Translations under genes and position numbers: made by a program
The notes under the pieces: generated by a model
What the model was told of the DNA's origin: nothing
The model's input: only the letters and a program-made list of their open reading frames with translations
Databases searched by the model: none
DNA from: Rhizobium sp.
Lineage (GTDB): Bacteria; Pseudomonadota; Alphaproteobacteria; Rhizobiales; Rhizobiaceae
Length of the DNA stretch: 53,982 nucleotides
Assembly: GCA_027533385.1 (NCBI GenBank)
Contig: JAPZUE010000098.1
Coordinates: forward strand, 1-53,982
Reading direction: 5' to 3'
Shown here: piece by piece, positions 33,680-42,310 of the stretch
How positions within the stretch are numbered: the stretch's first letter is position 1
Layout of the letters: each line of letters starts with the position of its first letter

Positions 33680-33930
33680 GGTGTCACTCCATTCTCTTCC
33701 AGCCATTTGCGGATGCTGGCGACCGCGCCCTTGTCCGTCTCCGGTGTCGGATGCGGCCGGTGAAACACCCTGACCTGCCCGAACAGAAACACCCCGATGC
33801 GTGACCCCTCGCGCTCACTGACATCAGCCCCGAGCGCGACGAACAGCGCCTCGATATCCGACCAGCGGATCGTGCCGCTCACCGGTCGGGCGAAGATCTG
33901 CTCCAGCGTGGCCCGATGCTTCTTCTTCAT
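33676..33930 (-). CDS. hicA: HicA-family toxin (mRNA interferase)
   Basis: An 84-residue double-stranded-RNA-binding-like toxin that would cleave mRNA when not bound by HicB. The layout is right: TIRWSDIEALFVALGADVSE, then SEREGSRIGVFLFG, VRVFHRPHP and a final helix AVASIRKWLEENGV. The position that is usually GSH, carrying the catalytic histidine, reads GSR here. Histidines remain in FHRPHP. This may be a subfamily trait or a loss of activity. ATG 33930 is preceded by a weak ribosome site in an AT-rich upstream region. Confidence 0.85.
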   Translation of the reverse strand: MKKKHRATLEQIFARPVSGTIRWSDIEALFVALGADVSEREGSRIGVFLFGQVRVFHRPHPTPETDKGAVASIRKWLEENGVTP

Positions 33931-34062
33931 TGTGAAATGATACCATAAAGCAGTACTGCATCAAGTCTGGTTCGGGAGCGGTGATCAGTCGAAATGCTTT
34001 TGTCCTTGCCGAGCATCCATCTCCGTTCGATATAGAGCACGCGGAAATGGGTAACGGGCAGA

Positions 34063-35472
34063 ATGGCGAAGCAGACCAAGGCGAAACTCGACAAGAAGGG
34101 GCTATCGGGCCTTGGGCTCGAGAAACTCGTCGATATCCTCCTGGAGGAAGCTGCCGCCAACAAGGCGTTGAAGGCCCGATTGCAGACGGCGCTGGCCGGC
34201 GAAACCGGCCCGGACGAGATGGCCCGGCTGATTGATAAGCGCCTCGATGCGATCGACCAGGCAACGACCCGCATCAACAAGGCGCGGGCGCGCGACATGG
34301 CCGTCGAGTTCGCCGCCCTTGCGCGAAACATCCTGTCGGAACTCGGCTCGGTCGATCCGCAGGCAGCGGGTGAACGCATCCTGCGCTTCATCGGATTGCG
34401 GTTTTCGCTCTCGGCACGTCTTGTCGCCGACAGTGCCCGGCTGTGGAAGGTCTTTGACGACACAGAGCTTGCCGCGCTCGAACTGATCAAGACGGTGGGC
34501 GCCGAGGAGCAGGCACTCTTGGTCCCGCAGATCGAGCGTCTACGCTTGCGGGATCGCTACGGCGAGCATACCGGTTTCCTGCGCGCCCTTACTGGTGTCT
34601 TTTCAGCCCCGGCGGCGACGGCATGGCGCAAGGTTCTGGCTGAAGTCCTGCCCTCCGAACCCTTGAAGCTCGGCGCGCTGGATCTCCTGCAATCGCTGGC
34701 TCTGCATCAGGGCGATATCGACGACTTCCTGAAGCTGGAGCGCCAGAAGCCCGACAATCGCCGCGATACGCTGGCCGTGGCCAGCCTGCTGCATCAGGCC
34801 GGCCGTTTCGAAGACGCACTCGAATGGGTGCGCGAGCGCCCGCGCGGCGTCCGTCTCATCCCGGTCAACGGCGTGCTCGCCTCCGTCGGACCCGACTACG
34901 GCGCCCATGAGCGCCGTCTGCTGGAAGCCGAAATCCTCGAAAGGCTGAAGCGTCGCGAGGACGCCCAGGAACTGCGCTGGCGCGAGTTTTCCGAAACCCT
35001 CGATCCATCCGTGCTGAAGCTCTACCTCTCGAAGCTCGACGATTTCGCGGAATTCGATGAACTGGATCGGGCCCTGGCGCTGGCGAAGGAGCACGAGGAC
35101 ATCTACCTCGCCCTCGATTTCTTCCTCGCCTGGCCGCGCCTCGATCTCGCCGCCGCCCATGTCCTGCGCCACCAGCATGATTGGGAGGGCCGCCATTACG
35201 ACGACCTAGCCCCCGCCGCCGAAGCGCTTGCCGCGAAAGAGCCGCTGGCCGCCGTGGTGCTCTACCGTGTGCTCGTCGAAGATATCCTGCGGCGCGGCAT
35301 CGGCATGGCCTATCCCCATGCCGGCCGTTATGTCGGCGAACTCGCACGCCTCATGCCGAACCTGCCCGAAGGCCACGGCCTCTCGACGCATGCTGCCTTT
35401 CTCGCAGAGCTCAGGCGCAATCATTCGAAGAAATACGGTTTTTGGAGTTCGGTGCCCGGCGGGTTATCTTAA
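34063..35472 (+). CDS. DUF6880 family protein (helical repeat, unknown function)
   Basis: A 469-residue soluble protein that appears to consist almost entirely of paired alpha helices, in the manner of TPR/HEAT-like repeats. Examples are AGRFEDALEWVRERP and FAEFDELDRALALAKEHEDI. I place it in the DUF6880 family from its overall pattern (start KLDKKGLSGLGLEKLVDILL, ending in NHSKKYGFWS). No catalytic motif, signal peptide or membrane helix is visible. The GC-rich codon use is ordinary for this chromosome. Divergent from hicA across 132 bp. Function unknown. Confidence 0.75.
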   Translation: MAKQTKAKLDKKGLSGLGLEKLVDILLEEAAANKALKARLQTALAGETGPDEMARLIDKRLDAIDQATTRINKARARDMAVEFAALARNILSELGSVDPQAAGERILRFIGLRFSLSARLVADSARLWKVFDDTELAALELIKTVGAEEQALLVPQIERLRLRDRYGEHTGFLRALTGVFSAPAATAWRKVLAEVLPSEPLKLGALDLLQSLALHQGDIDDFLKLERQKPDNRRDTLAVASLLHQAGRFEDALEWVRERPRGVRLIPVNGVLASVGPDYGAHERRLLEAEILERLKRREDAQELRWREFSETLDPSVLKLYLSKLDDFAEFDELDRALALAKEHEDIYLALDFFLAWPRLDLAAAHVLRHQHDWEGRHYDDLAPAAEALAAKEPLAAVVLYRVLVEDILRRGIGMAYPHAGRYVGELARLMPNLPEGHGLSTHAAFLAELRRNHSKKYGFWSSVPGGLS

Positions 35473-35476
35473 CGCG

Positions 35477-35812
35477 TTACCGCTTTCGAGCAGCAATCGC
35501 CCAGTAGAGCAAGGCGCAAAATGTTGCCGCAAGATACATTGATCCGTACGCCATGTGGATCATATGTCTGCATGAATTACCCAGACATATCCACAGCTGA
35601 TAGCCCAGCGGGATTCCATTTGCCACAAGCAGAATCACCATCAAGGATGATCCAAATACGATAGTACCAAGAGCAAACAGAGGTATGTAAATGACGGATG
35701 CGATCAGAAGTATGGCCGCAACTCCGACTCCCCATTCCCCTGGAAGAGAAAAAAAGCCCAGAGCAGTCAATGCGATTGGACCAACACTCAAGCCAATAAG
35801 TTTCCGCCACAT
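35477..35812 (-). CDS. Small low-GC integral membrane protein
   Basis: A 111-residue protein with about four hydrophobic segments (IGLSVGPIALTALGFFSL, GVAAILLIASVIYIPLFALG, SSLMVILLVANGIPLGYQLW and SMYLAATFCALLYWAIAA) and a basic C-terminus. I do not recognise a family. GC content and codon use are visibly lower than in neighbouring genes, suggesting recent acquisition. It ends 4 bp from the convergent DUF6880 stop. Real coding status is likely because of its coherent membrane pattern, but there is no homology support from me. Confidence 0.6.
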   Translation of the reverse strand: MWRKLIGLSVGPIALTALGFFSLPGEWGVGVAAILLIASVIYIPLFALGTIVFGSSLMVILLVANGIPLGYQLWICLGNSCRHMIHMAYGSMYLAATFCALLYWAIAARKR

Positions 35813-35992
35813 TTCAAAGTCCGCTAGTTATGCTACGGCAATCTTTGGTTGAAAAATCTTAATATTCGATTGCGGCAGCCGGAGGCGTCTTGCTGGGCTT
35901 GCGACTGCAAACCCAGCGCTTGCGAACCAGCAGTCGTCTTGCCGCAGAGAAGGTAAGTCCGTGCCGCAATTGTGCGGGCTATGCCATCTATC

Positions 35993-36889
35993 CTAACGCT
36001 CCCAATAGGGCACAGGCCCATACAACTCCGCCAGATAATCAATGAACAGCCGTACTTTCGCGGGCAAAAACTGACGGCTCGGGTAAACCGCCGACAGCGC
36101 CACATTGCGCGAGCTTTCATACTGCGGCAGTACCTGCACGAGCTTGCCGCTCTTCAGCTCCGCCCCGACATCCCAGGTGGAGCGCAGCGCAATGCCGAGG
36201 CCGGCAATCACGGCTTCGCGGATGACCTCGCTGGAATTGGTGATCAGCATGCCCTCCGGTCTGAGCGTGACCGGTCCGTTCGGTCCCTCCAGGCGCCAGG
36301 ATTCGTGGTTATGCGCCGGCAGGCAGCGATGTTTCTTCAGGTCATCCAGTGTCGCAGGCGTCCCGTATTCTGCGAGATAGTCAGGCGATGCACAGAGCAC
36401 GCGGCGCACCGGGGCAAGCCGGCGCGCGACCAGCGAGGAATCGTTGAGCTCGGCGATGCGGATCGCGAGGTCGAAGCCGCCGCCGACGATGTCGGTAAAC
36501 TCGTCCGACAACACCAGATGGATGGCGAGATCCGGATGCGCCTCCATGAAGGGTTTTAAGTGCGGCGCGACATGCATGCGGCCAAACGAGGTCGATGCCG
36601 AGATCTTCAGCGTGCCGTTGACCTCCGAGGAACGGCCCGAGGCGAAGGCCTCCGCCTCTTCCAGGCCGCCGAGCACCGTCAGCACCCGCTCGTGAAATCC
36701 CTGGCCCGCTTCCGTCAGCGAGATCTGCCGCGTCGTGCGCTGCAGAAGCCGCGTGCCGAGCTTGTCCTCCAGCCGCTTGATGCGTTTGGAGACAACGGCA
36801 GGCGAAAGCCCCAGATCACGCGCCGCAGTCGACATGCTGCCGGCCGCGATCACCCGGACAAAGACTTCGAGATCACCGAGATTGGTCAT
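35993..36889 (-). CDS. LysR family transcriptional regulator
   Basis: A 298-residue LysR protein with the winged helix at residues 1-60 (LEVFVRVIAAGSMSTAARDL, then LSPAVVSKRIKRLEDKLGTR). The effector domain follows (GTLKISASTSFGRMHVAPHL, PEGMLITNSSEVIREAVIAG). The sequence type is that of the DmlR/CrgA-like group. It is divergent from glcD across 138 bp, so it is a good candidate regulator of the glycolate oxidase genes. No consensus T-N11-A site could be fixed with confidence in the gap. Confidence 0.9.
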   Translation of the reverse strand: MTNLGDLEVFVRVIAAGSMSTAARDLGLSPAVVSKRIKRLEDKLGTRLLQRTTRQISLTEAGQGFHERVLTVLGGLEEAEAFASGRSSEVNGTLKISASTSFGRMHVAPHLKPFMEAHPDLAIHLVLSDEFTDIVGGGFDLAIRIAELNDSSLVARRLAPVRRVLCASPDYLAEYGTPATLDDLKKHRCLPAHNHESWRLEGPNGPVTLRPEGMLITNSSEVIREAVIAGLGIALRSTWDVGAELKSGKLVQVLPQYESSRNVALSAVYPSRQFLPAKVRLFIDYLAELYGPVPYWER

Positions 36890-37027
36890 GAGTGGCTGCC
36901 ACTTTTTCCGATTTGGTCATAAGTGCATAGCATTTGCCCTGCGAAAGTCCTAGTGGTAAGAAAAATAGACCAGTTGAGTGGCGGGCGTCCTGCCGCTAGG
37001 ATCGCGGCACATGGGGAGGAGACCATC

Positions 37028-38461
37028 ATGAGCGAGGCCATCGCCTTTCTGCCGCCGAGAGCGCAAGTCCTGTCGCGCCGCGCCGAGATCCTGGCTGACC
37101 TGAAGGAGCTGGTGCCCGCTGGTCGCCTTGTCGCCGAGCAGACGGCGCTCGTTCCCTTCGAAACCGACGGCTTCATCGCCTATCGCCGCCGCCCGCTCGC
37201 CGTCGTCCTGCCGGAGACCACAGCGCAGGTCGCCGCCGTGATGAGATACTGCCATCGCTACGGCATTCCCGTCGTCCCGCGCGGCGCCGGCACCTCGCTA
37301 TCGGGCGGTGCGATCCCGCAGGAGGACGCCGTGGTCCTCGGCCTGTCCGCCATGACCCGCATCATCGATATCGATTATCAGAACCGCACGGCCACCGTGC
37401 AGGCCGGCGTCACCAATCTTGCCATCTCCGATGCGGTCGGTGCCGACGGCTATTTTTACGCCCCGGATCCGAGCTCGCAGCTTGCCTGCACCATCGGCGG
37501 CAACATCGCCATGAACTCCGGCGGCGCCCACTGTCTGAAATACGGTGTCACCACCAACAACCTGCTCGGCGTGAAAATGGTCCTCGTCGATGGTACGGTG
37601 GTTGATCTCGGCGGCAAGCATCTTGATGCCGAGGGCTACGACCTGCTCGGCCTCGTCTGCGGCTCCGAGGGCCAGCTCGGCGTTGTCACGGAAGCCACCG
37701 TCCGCCTGCTCGCCAAGCCGGAAGGCGCCCGCCCCGTGCTCTTCGGCTTCGATAGCGCGGAGGCCGCCGGCTCCTGCGTGGCCGATGTCATCGGCGCCGG
37801 CATCATCCCGGTTGCCATCGAATTCATGGACAAGCCGGCCATCGAGATCTGCGAGGCCTTCGCCAAGGCTGGCTATCCGCTGGATGTCGAAGCGCTGCTG
37901 ATCGTCGAGGTCGAGGGATCCGAGGCCGAGATGGACGCCATGCTGGCCTCGATCGTCGAGATTGCCAAACGCCATGGCGTGAAGACCGTGCGCGAAAGCC
38001 AGTCGGCGACGGAGGCCGCTCTTATCTGGAAAGGCCGCAAATCCGCCTTCGGCGCCACCGGTCGCATCGCCGATTACATCTGCATGGATGGCACCGTGCC
38101 GCTCAGCCAGCTCGCCTACGTGCTGCGCAAGACCTCCGAGATCATCGACCGCTACGGGTTGCGCGTCGCCAATGTCTTCCACGCCGGCGACGGCAACATG
38201 CACCCGCTGATCCTCTACAATATCAACGACCCTGAAGATGCCGCCCGGGCGGAAGCCGCCGGCATGGAAATCCTCAAACTCTGCGTCGATGCCGGCGGCT
38301 GCCTGACCGGCGAACACGGGGTCGGCATCGAAAAACGCGACCTGATGCTGCACCAGTTCAGCCAGGTCGATCTTGACCAGCAGATGGCCGTGCGCTCCGC
38401 CTTCGATGCGGACTGGATCCTCAATCCCTCCAAGGTCTTTCCGCTGGACGGGAGGGGATGA
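37028..38461 (+). CDS. glcD: Glycolate oxidase FAD subunit GlcD
   Basis: Flavin subunit of membrane-associated glycolate oxidase, oxidising glycolate to glyoxylate. The 477-residue protein has the PCMH-type FAD-binding domain (VPRGAGTSLSGGAIPQED, GGNIAMNSGGAHCLKYG, GSEGQLGVVTEATV). The C-terminal cap ends with the FAD-linked signature VFHAGDGNMHPLIL and GEHGVGIEKRDLM. ATG 37028 has the strong ribosome site GGGGAGGAG. It opens the glc gene set, but a 290-bp gap with palindromic repeats separates it from glcE. Confidence 0.95.
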   Translation: MSEAIAFLPPRAQVLSRRAEILADLKELVPAGRLVAEQTALVPFETDGFIAYRRRPLAVVLPETTAQVAAVMRYCHRYGIPVVPRGAGTSLSGGAIPQEDAVVLGLSAMTRIIDIDYQNRTATVQAGVTNLAISDAVGADGYFYAPDPSSQLACTIGGNIAMNSGGAHCLKYGVTTNNLLGVKMVLVDGTVVDLGGKHLDAEGYDLLGLVCGSEGQLGVVTEATVRLLAKPEGARPVLFGFDSAEAAGSCVADVIGAGIIPVAIEFMDKPAIEICEAFAKAGYPLDVEALLIVEVEGSEAEMDAMLASIVEIAKRHGVKTVRESQSATEAALIWKGRKSAFGATGRIADYICMDGTVPLSQLAYVLRKTSEIIDRYGLRVANVFHAGDGNMHPLILYNINDPEDAARAEAAGMEILKLCVDAGGCLTGEHGVGIEKRDLMLHQFSQVDLDQQMAVRSAFDADWILNPSKVFPLDGRG

Positions 38462-38490
38462 TGGCCGTGTCGGTTTTCTCTGTGGTTTAT

Positions 38491-38699
38491 CCCCCTCTGT
38501 CCTGCCGGACATCTCCCCCACAAGGGGGGAGAGCGGGAACCCGCCAGCGCCCTGCGCTCGGCAAGCATTCGCCCGCTGAAGCCTCTCGCCGTTTCGCGCC
38601 CTCTCGTGAGCCTGTGTCTGATCGTATCCGCATGGCCGAGCGGCAGCCCCATCCACTCTCCCCCCTCGTGGGGGAGATGCCCGGCAGGGCAGAGGGGGG
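38491..38699. repeat. Composite RIME-like palindromic repeat between glcD and glcE
   Basis: Two ~44-bp palindromic units face each other: 38491-38533 and 38656-38699. Each holds a GC hairpin with a TGCC or GGCA loop and a C5/G5 hairpin ending GGGGGGAG. They are inverted relative to one another across a 122-bp spacer. The same element recurs at 49292 and 51278. It resembles the Rhizobium-specific intergenic mosaic elements. As RNA it could process or attenuate the glc transcript. Confidence 0.8.
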
Positions 38700-38750
38700 C
38701 GAGCTTGCGCCAAGTCATCCGCAAGCCGCCGTAAACGCGAAAGCCACCCC

Positions 38751-39959
38751 ATGCTGACCCCCTCGACCGAAGCCGAAGCCGCCGCGCTCATCCGCGAGTA
38801 CGCCGCCCGCAAGACCCCGCTCAAGATCCGGGGCGGCGGCACCCGTGCGGGCTTCGGCAATGCCGTCGCCGCAGAAACCATCCTGTCCTCTGCCGGCCTC
38901 ACAGGCATCGTCGAATACAACCCCGCCGAAATGGTCATCACCGCCCGTGCAGGCACCCCTGTTTCCGAGATCGAGGCAGCCCTTGCCGCAAACGGGCAGG
39001 GCATGGCCTTCGAGCCCATGGACCATCGCGGCGCCATGGGCACCTCGGGCACACCCACGATCGGCGGCCTCTTCGCCGTCAACAGCGCGGGTCCCCGCCG
39101 TTTCACGGCAGGTGCCGCCCGTGACCACCTGCTCGGCGTTCGCTTCGTCAATGGCGCCGGCGATGTCGTGAAGGCCGGCGGCAAGGTGATGAAGAACGTC
39201 ACGGGCCTCGATCTCGTCAAGCTGCTCGCCGGTTCCCACGGCACGCTCGGTTTCCTCACCGAAGTCACCTTCAAGGTCCTGCCGGTGCCGAAGACCTCGA
39301 CCACCCTTGTTCTCTCCGGCCTTGAGGACGAGCAGGCGATGAAGGCGCTCGCTGCCGCCATGTCGCTGTCCGTCGAAGTCTCGGGTGCCGCCCATCTGCC
39401 GGAAAGCGTGCGCGGCCGCTTCATCGGTGGCAAGCTTCCCGAAGGTGCCGCCACCGTCATGCGCCTGGAAGGCCTGGAGGCCTCGGTTGCCGTGCGCGCC
39501 GAAAAGCTGGCCGTGGCCATGGCAGGCTTTGGACCGGTCAGCCGCCTCGATGATGCGCATTCGAAAACGCTGTGGCGCGAAATCCGTGATGTCCTGCCCT
39601 ATGCCGATGGCACGGCGCGCCCGCTCTGGCGTGTGTCCATGGCACCATCGGAAGCCTGGAAGCTGGTCGCCGGCTTGCGGCTCCGCGCCGGCATCGATGC
39701 CTATTACGACTGGCAGGGCGGGCTCGTCTGGATGCGCATGGAGGCCGATCCCGAGGCCGACGTCTTGCGCCACGGCATCCGAACCCTTGGCGGCGGCCAC
39801 GCGACGCTTGTCAGGGCCGCGCCCCAGATCCGCGCCGAAGTCGCCACCTTCGAGCCCCAGGCGCCGGCTGTTGCTTTGCTTTCCGCCCGAGTCAGGGCAA
39901 AACTCGATCCGAACGGGATCTTCAATCCCGGGCTGATGATGCAAGGAGTTTTGTCATGA
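38751..39959 (+). CDS. glcE: Glycolate oxidase FAD-binding subunit GlcE
   Basis: Second flavin-fold subunit of glycolate oxidase. The 402-residue protein keeps the PCMH FAD domain (KIRGGGTRAGFG, GTSGTPTIGGLFAVNSAGPR, KVMKNVTGLDLVKLLAGSHG) but lacks the long GlcD-type cap, as normal for GlcE. The C-terminus LDPNGIFNPGLM is typical. ATG 38751 follows the composite repeat by 51 bp. No clear AGGAGG precedes it. Its stop overlaps the start of the DUF4870 gene by 4 bp (ATGA). Confidence 0.95.
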   Translation: MLTPSTEAEAAALIREYAARKTPLKIRGGGTRAGFGNAVAAETILSSAGLTGIVEYNPAEMVITARAGTPVSEIEAALAANGQGMAFEPMDHRGAMGTSGTPTIGGLFAVNSAGPRRFTAGAARDHLLGVRFVNGAGDVVKAGGKVMKNVTGLDLVKLLAGSHGTLGFLTEVTFKVLPVPKTSTTLVLSGLEDEQAMKALAAAMSLSVEVSGAAHLPESVRGRFIGGKLPEGAATVMRLEGLEASVAVRAEKLAVAMAGFGPVSRLDDAHSKTLWREIRDVLPYADGTARPLWRVSMAPSEAWKLVAGLRLRAGIDAYYDWQGGLVWMRMEADPEADVLRHGIRTLGGGHATLVRAAPQIRAEVATFEPQAPAVALLSARVRAKLDPNGIFNPGLMMQGVLS

Positions 39960-40336
39960 CTGATCCCAATTACCAGCCGCCAGCGACCTCGGGAGGCGAG
40001 GGCTGGTTTTCGCCCGGCCGGCTCAATGTCCAGGTGGTCTACTGCCTCTATCTCGTCAGCTTCGTCGTCGGCCTGACCGGCATTGTCGGGCTCATCATGG
40101 CCTATGTGAACCGCGGCAAGGGCGAGCCTTGGGTCGACACACACTACACCTATGCCATCAGGACCTTCTGGATCGGCCTGCTTTACGCGTTGATTTCGAG
40201 CATCCTGATGGTCGCCTTCATCGGCGTCATCCTGATCTTCGGCGTGGCCATCTGGATCGTTGTCCGCTGCGTCATCGGCCTGCAAAAGGCCTCGGCCGGC
40301 GAACCGATTGCCCGTCCTGAGAGCTGGTGGATCTGA
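39956..40336 (+). CDS. DUF4870-like small membrane protein inside the glc operon
   Basis: A 126-residue membrane protein with three hydrophobic stretches (VVYCLYLVSFVVGLTGIVGL, TFWIGLLYALISSILMVAF, GVILIFGVAIWIVVRCVIGL). The polar N-terminus is rich in Pro and Gly. The WVDTHYTYAIRTFWIG signature suits the DUF4870/YwzB-like family. It overlaps glcE by 4 bp and precedes glcF by 49 bp, so it is co-expressed with glycolate oxidase subunits. Function unknown; a membrane anchor or assembly helper is only an inference from position. Confidence 0.82.
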   Translation: MTDPNYQPPATSGGEGWFSPGRLNVQVVYCLYLVSFVVGLTGIVGLIMAYVNRGKGEPWVDTHYTYAIRTFWIGLLYALISSILMVAFIGVILIFGVAIWIVVRCVIGLQKASAGEPIARPESWWI

Positions 40337-40385
40337 GTTCAAGACAAAGGAGCGGCTGTGTCGGCCGCTCCGGGGGAGGAAACGC

Positions 40386-41699
40386 GTGCAGACCAATTTT
40401 ACCGCCGAACAGCTCGCCGATCCCCATGTCGCGGAAGCCGAGAGCATCCTGCGCAAATGCGTGCATTGCGGCTTCTGCACCGCCACCTGTCCCACCTATG
40501 TGACGCTCGGCAACGAGCTCGACAGCCCGCGCGGTCGCACCTACCTGATCAAGGACATGCTGGAAAACGGCCGCCCGGCGGATGAGCAGGTCGTCACCCA
40601 TATCGACCGCTGTCTCTCCTGTCTGGCCTGCACCACGACCTGTCCCTCCGGCGTCGACTACATGCATCTGGTCGACCATGCCCGCATCCACATCGAAAAG
40701 ACCTATCGCCGCCCGCTGATGAACCGGCTGACGCGCAACATGCTGGCCATGGTCCTGCCCTATCCGGGCCGTTTCCGCCTGGCCTTGAAGCTCGCCGCCC
40801 TGGGTCGCCCCTTTGCCGGCCTCTTCGACCAGGTCAAGGCCCTGAAGCCGATGGCCGCCATGCTCAGGCTCGCGCCGTCCAAGGTGCCGCCAGCCTCTGA
40901 TTTCGCCAGACCCGCCACCCATGCCGCCGTTTCGACACGCCGTTGCCGTGTCGCGATCCTCACCGGCTGCGCCCAGCCCGTTCTCGATCCCGGTATCAAC
41001 GAAGCGGCGATCTCGCTTCTCACCCGCCTTGGTGTTGAGGTCGTCGTACCGCAGGGCGAAGGCTGCTGCGGCGCGCTCGTCCACCACATGGGCCGCGAGG
41101 AGCAGGCGCTCGACAGCGCCCGCCGAAATATCGATGTCTGGACCCGTGCGGTCGAAGACGGCGGCTTGGATGCGATCATCGTCACGACCTCGGGCTGCGG
41201 CACGACGATCAAAGACTATGGCCACATGCTGCGCCTCGATCCGGCCTATGCGGAAAAGGCCGCGCGCGTCTCGGCGCTTGCCAAGGACGTCACCGAATAT
41301 CTCTCCACGCTCGACCTGCCGATCGCGGAGACGAAGGGCCTGACCGTCGCCTATCACTCCGCCTGCTCGCTGCAGCACGGACAGAAGGTGACCATGGCGC
41401 CGAAACTGCTGTTGAAGTCAGCCGGTTTCACGGTCAAGGACCCGCCGGAAGGCCATCTCTGCTGCGGCTCTGCCGGCACCTACAACATCATGCAGCCGGA
41501 GATTTCAGCGAGGCTGAAGGCCCGCAAGGTCAGGAACATCGAGTCGACGAAACCCGACATTATCTCTGCTGGCAATATCGGCTGCATGACCCAGATCGGC
41601 TCGGCCACGGGCATTCCCGTCGTCCATACGGTCGAGCTTCTGAACTGGGCCTATGGTGGGCCGCGACCCAAGGCGCTCGATCGCCGGGCGTCGGTTTGA
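40386..41699 (+). CDS. glcF: Glycolate oxidase iron-sulfur subunit GlcF
   Basis: Electron-transfer subunit of glycolate oxidase. The 437-residue protein has two 4Fe-4S motifs, CVHCGFCTATCP (25-36) and CLSCLACTTTCP (76-87). Two CCG domains follow (GEGCCGALVHHMG, TTSGCGTTIKDYG, YHSACSLQHGQK, HLCCGSAGTYNIM). The start is GTG 40386 with GGGGAGGAAA before it. It completes the glcDEF set, with the DUF4870 gene between glcE and glcF. Length is close to the usual 405-440. Confidence 0.95.
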   Translation: MQTNFTAEQLADPHVAEAESILRKCVHCGFCTATCPTYVTLGNELDSPRGRTYLIKDMLENGRPADEQVVTHIDRCLSCLACTTTCPSGVDYMHLVDHARIHIEKTYRRPLMNRLTRNMLAMVLPYPGRFRLALKLAALGRPFAGLFDQVKALKPMAAMLRLAPSKVPPASDFARPATHAAVSTRRCRVAILTGCAQPVLDPGINEAAISLLTRLGVEVVVPQGEGCCGALVHHMGREEQALDSARRNIDVWTRAVEDGGLDAIIVTTSGCGTTIKDYGHMLRLDPAYAEKAARVSALAKDVTEYLSTLDLPIAETKGLTVAYHSACSLQHGQKVTMAPKLLLKSAGFTVKDPPEGHLCCGSAGTYNIMQPEISARLKARKVRNIESTKPDIISAGNIGCMTQIGSATGIPVVHTVELLNWAYGGPRPKALDRRASV

Positions 41700-41730
41700 G
41701 CGAATTGTTAAGCGATTGCTGCAACAATTG

Positions 41731-41753
41731 TCCCGGGATGAGGCATCCCGGGA
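41731..41753 (+). promoter_or_regulatory. Hairpin overlapping the ribosome site of the next gene
   Basis: TCCCGGGATG (41731-41740) and CATCCCGGGA (41744-41753) form a perfect 10-bp stem with the loop AGG. Its right arm contains part of the GGGAGG Shine-Dalgarno of the gene starting at 41761. As RNA it would mask the ribosome site. It could alternatively be a weak terminator after glcF; there is no T-run. Confidence 0.5.
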
Positions 41754-41760
41754 GGCCATC

Positions 41761-42234
41761 ATGGCAAGAAAGACATTTGCTATCGCATTCCTGTTCCTGT
41801 GTCCCTGGGTGACACCGGCGATGGCGATCGAGCGCATTTACTGCGCCGCATCCGATAGCGTCATCGACATGTCGCTGGAAAGCGGCTTCAGCAACAAGGA
41901 TCAGGAAAGGATCGTCCATTTCCGCGGCATGGCCGGCGTGAAGGACAAGGCGGCGCCAGCGGGCTTCAAGCGCTTCCAGATCACCTCGAAGATGCTGAAG
42001 CAATACTGGATCGACGAGCGCGATCTGCGCTTCAGCATCCATGCCTTTGCCCCGGAGAAGGAACCCCTCTATCGCGTGTCCATGGCGATGATCACCGACC
42101 GCATTTCAAGCACCGCAAAGCGGTTTACCGGCCGCTACGACCTGAAGGTCGTCAAGCTGAAGATGGGCAGCGCCGTCGGCGGCGAGCAGATCCTCTCCCA
42201 CGAGGGCGACATTTTCTGCGACATCAAGCGCTGA
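41761..42234 (+). CDS. Exported protein of unknown function
   Basis: A 157-residue protein with a Sec signal peptide (FAIAFLFLCPWVTPAMA, cleavage before IERIY). The mature domain of about 135 residues is basic, with alternating strands and a lone cysteine near each end (YCAASD and FCDIKR) that could pair. Not a family I recognise. ATG 41761 sits just after a hairpin covering its ribosome site. An upstream in-frame start at 41653 would overlap glcF and lose the signal peptide. The gene shares a bidirectional terminator with the L,D-transpeptidase. Confidence 0.75.
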   Translation: MARKTFAIAFLFLCPWVTPAMAIERIYCAASDSVIDMSLESGFSNKDQERIVHFRGMAGVKDKAAPAGFKRFQITSKMLKQYWIDERDLRFSIHAFAPEKEPLYRVSMAMITDRISSTAKRFTGRYDLKVVKLKMGSAVGGEQILSHEGDIFCDIKR

Positions 42235-42259
42235 CAGGATAAACCCACTTGAAATGAAA

Positions 42260-42285
42260 ACGGCCGCGTCTTGCGATGCGGCCGT
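42260..42285. terminator. Bidirectional terminator hairpin
   Basis: ACGGCCGC (42260-42267) pairs with GCGGCCGT (42278-42285). The leftward strand continues with TTTTC. It lies between convergent genes ending at 42234 and 42311. Confidence 0.75.
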
Positions 42286-42310
42286 CTGAATTTCTTCCGA
42301 TTGTGCTCGC

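Noticed and set aside
36890..37027. Possible FadR-like operator (TGGTC/ACCA pieces) before glcD
   Set aside because: Half sites are too far apart for a known consensus and a LysR gene is the adjacent regulator; the match is too weak to report as a site.
37298..39520. 740-codon open frame antisense to glcD and glcE
   Set aside because: It spans two clear genes and the intergenic repeat on the other strand; no recognisable domain or ribosome site.
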